Positions 11,362 to 18,142 of a stretch of 18,142 nucleotides of DNA are shown piece after piece (within the stretch, counting starts at the first letter, position 1; each line of letters opens with the position of its first letter). The DNA lies in NCBI GenBank assembly GCA_000310025.1, contig FN648938.1, forward strand, positions 98,091 to 116,232, written 5' to 3'. A model generated the notes under the pieces. It saw nothing but the letters and a program-made list of their open reading frames with translations. It made no database searches and was not told the DNA's origin. The stretch is from Ectocarpus siliculosus. Taxonomy: Eukaryota > Sar > Phaeophyceae > Ectocarpales > Ectocarpaceae. Position numbers and translations under genes: made by a program.

Positions 11362-12589
11362 AAGTGAGCTATTTCCTCGAATGAGTACCCCCCGCGCACC
11401 GGCAGCAGCCGCAGAAGCCGGAACCTCAGGGGGGGGAGCGCCTAACAGGTCGGAAAGTTCACCCGTTTGTACCCCGGTAGCCAGCTGCAACAGCGGGGAG
11501 GTTTGACGCTAAGGGCTCGAAAACGCGTCCGTGATCGAGAAGACCGGATTTTTTCGCCGCAACGTAGCTACTGGTAGAGGGGGCTATGTTTGACTAGCTG
11601 GAGCACTAGGTTACTTTTTGTTTTGAGATGGGCTCGGCATTTTTGTCGTTCAGCCAGGCGCGTCGGGCATGTACTAGGTGTTGTTTATCCATCAGAAAAT
11701 CCATGAGAAAGTGCGAGTGGCTGCAGTGTGTGGCGAGCGGCACGTATGGATGTGTTGTGTGTACGTGTGCACCTGTGTTAGGCAGCGAGTTGGTGTACGT
11801 AGGCCTTAAGTCTCCATGCTGTCCCCATTTTCGTTGCATGAAAAAATGGTTTGTGGACGGGAAACTTCAAGAGGAAACAAGTCACCCTCAGTTGACCAAT
11901 TGCTGGTCGCAGAATAAAAGAGAAGCACATACAATGGTTCCTAGCAGCCCATCGTTGGTGTCGAGACCTCGATATGGTCTCATTCGATTTTGGAGCGGAC
12001 GTCGACGGAATGTCAACGTTAGCGCGTCGGCAAGCTGATTAGTATCTAGCTGTTTGAGCTAGCGGGCATCGTTGCTTGTGTTTGTTGCCATCGGTGAATC
12101 GAACGCCTTGCATAGATAAATAGATGGCATAATATGGACGGAAGTGCCCTCTTTGCTCACGCGTCTCCGAGTGACTTAAAGACACAATGTGACCTTCACG
12201 CGGTTTGCTACTGTAGACGTTCTTTGAAACGAAGCGAAACGTGCGGATGTTCTCGCGGGATCGAATTTTTCTTGGCACCCTCTCTGCTGTGAGGAAACCT
12301 GCATAAAAAACTACCGAGCACCTCTATAAACCGCACGAGGTTTCCAGGGCGCTAAGAAAGCGTAACACGATGCGGTTGTTTTTCGGGGGGGGGAAAGTGT
12401 TCTCGCTCCCGCTAAGAAGCTGCCGAGAAGGACGGTCGAAAGCAGGTCAGAGAGAGAGGGTCGTCCGTCAGGAACCCATCATGAGGATCAGGATCGGCAA
12501 TGATACCCGAGCGGCGTGATTTTCGCGATGCACTCGCCGACCCACGCCCGCCCTAACGGCGACAATACACACACGCATACACACAACCA
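11362..12589. other. 3' flank of alternative oxidase gene and intergenic DNA
   Basis: No gene is recognised. A 136-residue plus-strand open frame at 11628-12038 is Cys-rich but resembles no family and lies where a 3' untranslated region is expected. A TATAAA at 12323-12328 has no visible downstream plus-strand gene. A G9-10 run lies near 12386. The flanking genes converge on this region. Confidence 0.5.
11913..11918 (+). terminator. Possible polyadenylation hexamer
   Basis: AATAAA lies about 550 bp after the oxidase stop codon, on its strand. It is the only clear hexamer I noticed in the 3' flank. Polyadenylation signals in stramenopiles are poorly defined, so this is weak. Confidence 0.2.
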
Positions 12590-12785
12590 CGTGTGTGCTT
12601 GCATGCGCAACCACAAACAGGAAAAACGCGGTAAAGCGATCTCATTGGTCAGTGCTTCTACCACCGCACACACACACACACCTCACGGCGGCAACACACG
12701 TCATCGTGTGCTTTGCGTGCGCAATCATTACAGCAGGAAAACACGAGGAACGAGTCCCATTGGTCAGTGTTTCTATGCCCCCCCG
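12590..12785 (+). repeat. Two-copy tandem repeat (about 115 bp) with ATTGGTCAGTG and CA runs
   Basis: Two units begin GTGTGCTT(T)GC.TGCGCAA and continue CAGGAAAA...ACG and CATTGGTCAGTGYTTCTA, with ATTGGTCAG at 12644-12652 and 12759-12767. They are separated and preceded by (CA)n stretches. The same core recurs at 15794 and 15878 inside the hydrolase gene. The units lie beyond the last hydrolase exon, in its 3' flank. Confidence 0.7.
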
Positions 12786-13275
12786 GCGAAGCGGCGAGCC
12801 CCAACCTCCGTTCATTGTCACCCCCGAAAAAAAACATACAGCATCCAACACATCACGACCCCCCCAACCATTTTTTCCATCCGTGTGTAGTCGTACCGTT
12901 GGCGTACTGTCTTTGTTCGTGTCGCCTTCATCCACACGTTCGCAAAGCGTGTTTAAAAGAAGCCGGTTCTGTGCAACGCTTACACCGCCGCAATGCCCTC
13001 AAAAATTCGCTGCTACCGTATAACACTGCCCCGGACAGAGAAGAGCATCCGTCTTCGGGCCGAAAGTAAAAACCCAAAACGCAGATGGATCTGACAAGTC
13101 TCAGAAAGACGATCCTTTCGAATCCCAGCGGACCAAGAATCAGTCTAAACCTAAAGAGGCACCCGCAGCGCATGCTTCGGGACGAATGTTCGCGCGTGCG
13201 CGCGCAATCCACGGTCATCATTGGCCGGTTTTTGGGGGTCCCGCCATCCCCGCGCGTTGTCGTCGTCGTCGTCTC
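12786..13275. other. Unassigned 3' flank of the minus-strand hydrolase gene
   Basis: No gene recognised. The region is C-rich near 12780-12880 and otherwise mixed. Open frames on both strands show no family resemblance. It probably holds the 3' untranslated region of the minus-strand gene. Confidence 0.4.
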
Positions 13276-13434
13276 TCACGCTCGCCGGCAGTAGGGCCGC
13301 TCGCACGCGCCGCGGCAGAAGTTCACGACGCAGCCGGTCTCGACGAACTCGAGCACCTGCTGCTCGGCGTCCGGGTCGTGGCGGACGCACATGTGCACCC
13401 AGCCCCACGGCGGCGGGGTGTCGTCGTCGGGTAC
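13276..13434 (-). CDS. Terminal exon of the hydrolase gene
   Basis: After an acceptor TTGTAG (AG at 13435-13436), 52 codons run to TGA at 13276-13278. The peptide starts VPDDDTPPPWGWVH and contains RHDPDAEQQVLEF and VVNFCRGACERPYC. It has no ATG at its head, so it is invisible to start-based gene finding. I assign it to this gene because the end of the recalled bacterial homologs has a similar dPpxG.H..RrdP..qrQ..F...G.V...C.G.C pattern. If that is wrong it is an exon of an unrelated minus-strand gene. The Cys pairs suggest an extracytoplasmic location. Confidence 0.55.
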   Translation of the reverse strand, partial: VPDDDTPPPWGWVHMCVRHDPDAEQQVLEFVETGCVVNFCRGACERPYCRRA

Positions 13435-16400
13435 CTACAACAGGTGCCACCACGAACGGCGAAACGCGAGAGGAGGGGTCAGGATTAGGATGGATCAGTG
13501 CTCACAGTAAAACCGGCGCGAATAACGCGATCTTTACAATCAATCGCAAAACCACAATAAAACACAACGTGACAAGGACAAGGCCTAAGATTGATCAGTG
13601 CTAACAAGAACGGTCGTGAAGAACGGCTTGCGCAAGAACGGGGAAACGTGAGAAGGACGAGGATAGACGAGTGCTCACAACAACCGGCGTAAATAACGCC
13701 GTATCTAAAACGGTAAAAAACACTTCAAAAAGTGATACGAGTGCACCCTCGTCGCTAACCGCACAGCAGGGACAAAGGGAAAACGGGTCTTGGATTCGTC
13801 GAAGCAACCGCCGAGCTCGCCCAGCGTCTCTCTCCATCACTTCAACACCGGATACTCTCAAAACGTTGCCGGAAACTTGCCACAATAGAAACTACCAACG
13901 GGTTATATATCACAACCTGGCGTACTCATGCTTTGCATGCCTTAGCGGCTAGCCCATTGCCAGCTTGGAGGGGGGGGGGGGGGGGGGGGGTACTCATAGT
14001 CGTGCATGCCGTAGTCGTTTGACCATTGACCTCGCATCCCTACAAAGCCGGGACGGAGCACGCCGGGTTCTCACCGGACCAGGCTCTCACATCACCAAGC
14101 GCGAAGCGCCGTGAGGTATTTGGCGAGTCGCATGAAGGGTGAGCTGCATCCTGCTAAGGGTGTTCGGCATCTTGTGCTTACTTCCTTGCGTACGGATGAC
14201 AGCTACGTATGACTTAATATATTTTCTGGTGCTTTTACTTCCAGAGACAGTTGTAAGCACTGTGTAACTGCCTCGAGGATGCTTGACCATTTTAACACAA
14301 CGTGGTGCGATCATCCCCCGTTGCGCGGAGTGAGGTTTCTCGACCCCGCACAACATGATCTACTCGACCACCATTATGGTTACCGCCAAAAAAAAAAAAC
14401 GAGGTAAAAAAAAAAAAACGGTAACCTGGTTGCCGAGTTCACGAAGTGAATTGGCTTGTTTTACAACGTCGTTGCCAAGCGACGAAAACCCAATCCCGAT
14501 GGCAAACACCGAGGGGGGGGCTTGTTTTACAACGTCGTTGCCAAGCGACGAAAACCCAAACCCCGATGGCAAACACCGGGGGGGGGGGCGGCTTGTTTTA
14601 CAACCTCCTTTCCCAACGACCAAAACCCAACCCCCATGGGAAACACCCAGGGGGGGGGGTTGGGGGGTTAGAATGGAAAATTTTGCCGTGCGAGGAGAGA
14701 GGAAGGAGCACCTTGCAAGGGCGATAGACACGGACGCGGTTTGTCCCCCCCCCCCCCCCGCGAAGGAACGAATTGGCCATCGGTGATCGGTCCTGTGGGA
14801 ACAATGCTCCGTCCTCTCGAGGACGCGTGGGTCAATGGTCTAACCGCTAAGGCATGCAAAACATAAGAGTACGCCCCCCCCCCTCCCCCCCATACCTGTT
14901 TAAAAAAAACAAAAGCCCCTCCTCACGAAGGAAAAAAACTCCGTGTAGGCCATTAAAAAAAAAAAAAAACTCAACCAAGGAGGAAAACTCCGTGCAGCCG
15001 TTTAAAAAAAAAACGCCTCCTCTCGTCAAGGAAGATGCCTCATTTTAGCCGCTTAACAAACAAAACGCCTCCTCTCACCAAGGAGGAGAACTCCGTGTAG
15101 CCAAAAAAACGCCTCCTCTCATCAAGGAAAACCACTCATTTTAGCCGTTTAACAAACAAAACGCCCCCTTTCACCAAGGAGGAGAACTCCGTGTAGCCAA
15201 AAAAACGCCTCCTCTCACCAAGGAGGAGAACTCCGTGTAGCCGGCACCCAGGATCGCCCCCTGCGATATCCCGTAGAACGCCAGGGGCACGGCCCGCGCC
15301 TCCTCCTCCGACAGCGGGGTCGCGCGGTCGCCGAGGAAGTCTCCCAGGCGCCGTGACACCACGGTGAGCGCGGCCTCTTGGTTCACGAAGCCCTGGTATT
15401 TTCAAGGCATTGCGGCTTTTTCGACGCCGTGCTTTACTGTCGTGTGGTAGAATGTTGTTGTTCACCATCGCGACTGCTGTTCTACAAACTAGCTGCTGCC
15501 CTACAAGCAAACCAGGCTGTCGATCGAGAGGACGCTCAGCACGGAGTTTTGTGGGAGGAACCCTTTCTCTCTTGGATCTACTGGTCTTCCCTGACGATCC
15601 CTTCCGTATAGTATCTCCCGCTCTACCGGAGCGAAAACGAGTTGAGGGTTGACAAAAATTCACCGTGTCTACTCTTGCCGGGTGGGCAAACAGTCAACCA
15701 AGTTACCAATCGAAAGGCCACACAGCCGCAGTCCCGCCCGGTGCCCTCCCCAACAGCACACATATACAACCGCACTGAGACTGGTGTCTTTCCATTGGTC
15801 AGCCGGTGAGCGCGGTCGACGCTAACAACAAAGAACACGCACACAACACGCATCCCCACTGAGACTGACGCCTTTTCATTGGTCAGTCGGTTAGCGCGGT
15901 CGATGCCAATAACAAAAAACACACACACGCAACAGTGATCCTGTCTAGCACACCTGCATAAGGTCCTCCGGCGTTCCCGCAAGCAGCAGCTCCGGCGCCG
16001 ACACCAGCGCCCTTGCCACCACGGCAAGGTCGATGCGCGACATCCCCCTCCAGTCGGCGGCGACCAGGACCCAGGCCCCCCTCTCCGCCATCAAGTCGAG
16101 GAAGCCGTCTTCCACCTCGGCGCGGTCGCCGAACAGCCCGTGGCCGTACTGCACGAGAGCGGCCGGCCGCTTCCGCCCGAGGGCCACGCAGCGCGGGACT
16201 CTGACGACGAACCCTACCTCGAGGGTGGCGCCGGCAGATGCGGCGGCGCCATTGTTGTTGTTGCTGTTGTTGTCGTTGTTGTCGTTGTCGTAGTTGGCGT
16301 CGTTCTTGCTGACGTCGTCGTTGTTGTTGGCCGTCGTTGTGGTAGGCGTTGTCTCTAGGCCGGCGCCGCGAGAGGACGGGGACGTGAACGCCGGGGCCCG

Positions 16401-17222
16401 CAGCCTTCCCCAGACCGTCCGCACGATCGCGGGGTGCTCGGCGTTAAAACCCCCGCCGTCGTCGTCGCCGTCGTTGTTGTAGTCGGCGGACTCCTCCACC
16501 GACACCACCCGGTACAGCGCCGCCGACGCCGGCTGCTGCCCGTCCGACGTCACGCGCCGCCGCCGGCCTCCTTCTCTGCCACTACCGCTCCCCTCGCTTC
16601 CACTAAAACCTCCTCTGTCTCTGTCTCGATGCCCGGCGACCCCTGCCGGAATGCCTCCGCTGAGGTCAACACTCTCCCGAAGATGCCGCGGCGGCAGCTT
16701 CGCCGATGTCGGTCCCGTCGACGTTAGAGCAGCCTCCAGCCAGGCCTTCGAGGTCTCCCTCATCGACCGCAGCACGCCGAGCTGGCCCCCCTCCGAGGCG
16801 GTCACGAAGTCCCACGCGAGCTGCACGTCCCCCAACCCGGCGCCCACCAGCCCTTCCCCTTCCCCCCACCCTTCCCCCGCAACCGCCGCCGCCGTCCCTG
16901 CTAGTCTTCGTCTTGCTCTTCTTCCTCCGGGGGCAGCGCCGTTTCCGCTCCCTTCACCGCTCCTGCCGCCGCCGCCGCCGCCGCCGCCGCCGCCCCGGCC
17001 GCTGCCGCTGCCGCTAGAGGAAAGCGGAGAGTCGGACGGCGGTAACACCGAGCCACCATCGCCCTCTTCCGCGACCCCACCTGAAAGGGCTCGCGCAGAG
17101 CCGCCGACACTCAAGCCGCCCAGCCCCGTGTTTCTCAGGGCCGGAAATATCTCCCTCGAGAACCGGTCTGCCCGGCGGCGGAGGTCGGGGTGTATCTTCG
17201 TCGTCCTGTCCGCCTGCGACGC
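13276..17222 (-). CDS. Split alpha/beta-hydrolase gene, bacterial-like family, central part not found
   Basis: Three minus-strand exons (15954-17222, 15219-15392, 13276-13434) read as parts of one protein. In order they give the motif LAWDFVTAS, then YGHGLFGDR and AADWRGMSRID, then the nucleophile elbow YGISQGAILG, and finally a C-terminus with HMCVRHDPDAEQQ and a stop. This order matches large uncharacterised hydrolases that I recall from myxobacteria and other bacteria. That link is from memory and needs a search. The first two exons join in phase 0 with GTGTGC and ACCAG borders. In the recalled homologs roughly 200 residues, including the acid and His of the triad, separate the elbow from the C-terminus. 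I find nothing coding for them between 13435 and 15218, nor upstream exons before 17222. The gene is either rearranged, misassembled, or a pseudogene; substrate unknown. Confidence 0.6.
13455..13720 (+). repeat. Three degenerate tandem units with GATCAGTGCT core
   Basis: Units share GAAACG.GAG...GGA followed by TGGATCAGTGCTCACA (13491), TTGATCAGTGCTAACA (13591) and AGACGAGTGCTCACAA (13666), then CGGCG.(A)ATAACGC (around 13515 and 13684). Spacing is 70-100 bp. They lie in the inferred intron just upstream of the terminal hydrolase exon. The core resembles the ATTGGTCAGTG motif of the arrays at 12.6-12.8 and 15.8-15.9 kb. Confidence 0.6.
13923..13966 (+). repeat. Dispersed short element, copy 2 (truncated)
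   Basis: TACTCATGCTTTGCATGCC followed by TTAGCGGCTAGCCCATTGCC matches the head of the R1/R2 repeats and is closest to copy 4. It stops after 44 bp and is followed by the G21 run and then R1. It is therefore a truncated copy directly beside a full one. Confidence 0.65.
13970..13990 (+). repeat. G21 homopolymer
   Basis: Twenty-one consecutive G residues abut the 5' end of R1. Such runs are prone to length error and to assembly breaks, so the neighbourhood of this position should be treated with care. Confidence 0.95.
13991..14383 (+). repeat. Long direct repeat R1 (393 bp)
   Basis: It starts TACTCATAGTCGTGCATGCC and ends ACCATTATGGTTAC. It matches R2 (17266-17659) over its whole length with about ten differences seen by eye, roughly 97%. 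The first ~95 bp are the dispersed short element (copy 3). Inside are a GCGCGAAGCGC hairpin at 14099-14109 and no convincing protein; an 89-residue antisense frame is probably chance. It begins directly after a G21 run. It does not have TG...CA ends or a visible primer-binding site, so I do not call it a long terminal repeat. Confidence 0.9.
14375..14427 (+). repeat. Inverted repeat GGTTACCG / CGGTAACC around A-runs
   Basis: GGTTACCG near 14379-14386 and its exact complement CGGTAACC near 14419-14426 flank two A12-type runs separated by CGAGGT. The pair could form a stem with an A-rich loop. It lies right at the 3' boundary of R1, and R2 lacks the second arm. Confidence 0.6.
14453..14662 (+). 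repeat. Three tandem units of 66-71 bp ending in G-runs
   Basis: Units start at 14453, 14519 and 14590 with GGCTTGTTTTACAAC. The first two continue CGTCGTTGCCAAGCGACG, a short hairpin with CGTCG/CGACG arms, then AAAACCCA, GATGGCAAACACC and a run of 8-10 G. The third unit has lost the hairpin symmetry and ends in CCAGGGGGGGGGTTGGGGGG. Open frames across them only reflect the repetition. Confidence 0.85.
14745..14759 (+). repeat. C15 homopolymer
   Basis: Fifteen C residues just left of dispersed element copy 4. Length is likely uncertain. It is one of several long G/C runs that cluster in this part of the window. Confidence 0.9.
14789..14871 (-). repeat. Dispersed short element, copy 4
   Basis: On the minus strand it reads TACTCTTATGTTTTGCATGCC, TTAGCGGTTAGACCATTGACC, then GGACGGAGCA and CACAGGACC. 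It matches the R1/R2 head with one internal gap. The element-strand 5' neighbour is again a G-run (plus-strand C-run at 14873-14890). The TTAGCGGTTAG part resembles a tRNA D-arm (A box). Confidence 0.65.
14900..15242 (-). repeat. Seven-unit minisatellite built from a hydrolase exon end and its 5' splice site
   Basis: Plus-strand AAGG landmarks fall at 14928, 14977, 15028, 15080, 15124, 15176 and 15220, so unit lengths are 44-52 bp. Units of the form AAGGAGGAGAACTCCGTGTAGCC (five, some diverged) alternate with units of the form AAGGA..ACTCATTTTAGCC (two), giving a 96-bp dimer in the middle. The rightmost unit is the real end of the hydrolase exon (minus strand CTACACGGAGTTCTCCTCC, then TTG and donor GTGAGAGG). 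Each copy therefore repeats coding sequence plus splice site. The copy at 15080 keeps an intact GTGAGAGG and that at 15176 has GTGAAAGG. Confidence 0.85.
15219..15392 (-). CDS. Hydrolase exon with GISQG nucleophile elbow
   Basis: The exon has 58 codons, with acceptor ACCAG (AG at 15393-15394) and donor GTGAGAGG starting at 15218. It begins GFVNQEAALTVVSRRLG, directly continuing the preceding exon's PEDLMQ, and ends AFYGISQGAILGAGYTEFSSL. GISQG at 15258-15272 fits the GxSxG elbow of alpha/beta-hydrolases, with Ser at 15264-15266 as the likely nucleophile. Both borders and the phase fit. The end of this exon is the seed of the adjoining minisatellite. Confidence 0.7.
15393..15953 (-). other. 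Intron of the hydrolase gene with two 84-bp tandem units
   Basis: It is bounded by GTGTGC at 15953 and ACCAG at 15393 on the minus strand. Positions 15773-15940 hold two 84-bp plus-strand units starting CACTGAGACTG, each with CATTGGTCAG (15794, 15878), CGGTNAGCGCGGTCGA and an ACACAC-rich end. Nothing recognisable lies in 15400-15760. Confidence 0.7.
15954..17222 (-). CDS. Large hydrolase exon with low-complexity insertions
   Basis: The exon spans 423 codons from an acceptor ACATACAG (AG at 17223-17224) to donor GTGTGC. It starts ASQADRTTKIHPDLRRRADRF. A Gly/Ser-rich stretch of about 95 residues then interrupts the family pattern before VQLAWDFVTAS. Later come YRVVSVEE, IVRTVWGRLRAPAF, an Asn/Asp-rich insert encoded by a GTT/GTC-type microsatellite (about 16250-16330), and VGFVVRVPRCV. 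The exon ends with YGHGLFGDRAEV and ADWRGMSRIDLA, likely the first core strands and oxyanion region. An open frame continues upstream to an ATG at 17336, but that part lies in repeat R2 and a G-run, so I take the splice acceptor as the true border. Earlier exons, including any signal peptide, are not in this window. Confidence 0.7.
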
Positions 17223-17265
17223 CTGTATGTGTAGTATTTTTGGTGGGGTGGGGTTGGGGGGGGTG

Positions 17266-17659
17266 TACTCATAGTCGTGCATGCCGTAGTCGTTTGACCA
17301 TTGACCTCGCATCCCTACAAAGCCGGGACGGAGCACGCCGGGTTCTCACCGGACCAGGCTCTCACATCACCAAGCGCGAAGCGCCGTGAGGTATTCGGCG
17401 AGTCGCATGAAGGGCGCGCTGCATCCTGCTAAGGGTGTTCGGCATCTTGTGCTTACTTCCTTGCGTACGGATGACAGCTGCGTATGACTTAATTTTATTA
17501 TCTGGTGCTTTTACTTCCAGAGACAGTTGTAAGCACTGTGTAACTGCCTCGAGGATGCTTGATCATTTTAACACAACGTGGTGCGATCATCCCCCTTGCG
17601 CGGAGTGAGGGTTCTCGACCCCGCACAACATGATCTACTCGACCACCATTCATGGTTAC
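17266..17659 (+). repeat. Long direct repeat R2 (394 bp), with dispersed element copy 5
   Basis: It is the same orientation and extent as R1, with the start 3275 bp downstream of the R1 start. It begins TACTCATAGTCGTGCATGCC after a G-rich tract (GGTTGGGGGGGGTG) and ends ACCATTCATGGTTAC. Differences from R1 are a few substitutions and one-base indels. Its first ~95 bp are the dispersed short element with a possible B box, GGGTTCTCACC, near 17339. On the minus strand it lies upstream of the large hydrolase exon and so probably sits in the preceding intron. Confidence 0.9.
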
Positions 17660-18142
17660 TTGTCGGGGGGGGTTGATTGGAACACGGCCTACCCACGTGG
17701 GTGTTGTGGCGAGGAAGAGAACAGGGTCTTCCAATTTTTCACAGATCTCTCACTCCTCTCTCTCCCTGAGGGATGGTTTGTCAGACGGGCACACCGGTGG
17801 TGCTGAAGAGGTGCGCACGCCGCAGTGCTGCCTACGTGGGTTGGGGTATACCGGTCAAAATACTCAGACGTGTTTTTATTATCTCTCATGTGTTGATACA
17901 CGATACACGAGGGGGCTGTTCCACCGCATCTTCACCTTCACCCGGGGTTCGGCATGACCATCTGAAAACACCAAACGTAGTCCAGCCACCACCAGAAGCG
18001 CTGTCTACGAATACATGCACGAGCCAGTGTGCCTGCGCTCTTCTCCCTCTCTCGCTGTGCAGGTAGCTCGTTAACGAAAGCCACGCCCATGAAACCATCG
18101 GTCATCGAGAGACGTTGATGAACCCCCCCCCCCCCCCCCCCC
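17660..18142. other. Right edge, no gene recognised, ends in C20
   Basis: It starts with a G9 run just after R2 and ends with twenty C (18123-18142). CCTACCCACGTGGG (17691) and CCTACGTGGG (17831) are partly palindromic. I looked on the minus strand for the missing N-terminal hydrolase exons and saw none. The sequence boundary in a C-run suggests a contig edge or low-quality end. Confidence 0.5.

Noticed and set aside
11071-11490. 139-residue minus-strand open frame
   Set aside because: Antisense shadow of the last oxidase exon and its GC-rich repeats.
11628-12038. 136-residue plus-strand open frame after the oxidase gene
   Set aside because: No recognisable domain, and the position fits a 3' flank.
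13151-13453. Arg/Ala-rich 100-residue minus-strand open frame
   Set aside because: Wrong frame over the terminal hydrolase exon. The spliced frame with the Cys-rich end and stop is more protein-like.
14087-14356. 89-residue minus-strand frame inside R1
   Set aside because: R2 has indels that shift it, so the frame is not maintained between copies.
14820-14871. True tRNA gene from the GCGGTTAG-like D-arm
   Set aside because: No full cloverleaf, no proper acceptor stem, and only a weak T-arm block. It is best treated as part of a dispersed element.
14900-15242. CRISPR-like array from regular repeats
   Set aside because: There are no unique spacers. The units are contiguous, diverged minisatellite copies of a eukaryotic exon end, and no cas genes exist.
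16651-17274. 207-residue Pro/Ser-rich plus-strand open frame
   Set aside because: Opposite-strand shadow of the Gly/Ser-rich part of the hydrolase exon.
13991-17659. R1/R2 as long terminal repeats of a retrotransposon
   Set aside because: Ends are not TG...CA. No primer-binding site or polypurine tract is next to them, no gag/pol frame lies inside, and no matching target-site duplication is visible.

Overview
The window looks like nuclear DNA of an intron-rich stramenopile, most likely a brown alga. The genes are cut into short exons by GT-AG introns of 0.2 to 1.5 kb. Base composition is fairly GC-rich, there are many CAG/GTT/poly-G microsatellites, and intergenic space is large. There is no operon layout, and I saw no ribosomal or tRNA gene. 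The assignment to brown algae is inference from style; the eukaryotic nature is seen directly.

Layout. (1) 1-1485: non-coding or unassigned DNA with a two-copy tandem duplication (530-950 and 951-1485) that carries a duplicated polyglutamine-like reading frame. (2) 1692-4940, plus strand: a multi-exon Mutator-like (MULE/FAR1-type) transposase gene. It has DDE-like core motifs and a SWIM zinc finger, with a reading-frame break near 4490-4570. (3) 4941-5940: pyrimidine-rich intergenic DNA. (4) 6073-11361, plus strand: a complete eight-exon gene for mitochondrial alternative oxidase. All splice phases close, all di-iron ligand motifs are present, and the protein is 422 residues. (5) 11362-13275: intergenic DNA with a short tandem repeat. 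(6) 13276-17222, minus strand: three exons of a large alpha/beta-hydrolase of a bacterial-looking family, with the central catalytic part missing. They are embedded in a dense mixture of repeats. (7) 17223-18142: a repeat copy and unassigned sequence ending in a C-run.

The hydrolase locus is the most unusual part. Two direct repeats of about 394 bp (R1 and R2, about 97% identical by eye) bracket two of its exons. The end of one exon, with its 5' splice site, has been amplified into a seven-unit minisatellite. A short dispersed element with weak pol III-like boxes occurs five times in the window, once inside an alternative oxidase intron, and usually sits next to a G-run. The three genes show no sign of working together. 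Alternative oxidase is a housekeeping respiratory enzyme, the transposase gene is a mobile-element or domesticated gene, and the hydrolase function is unknown.
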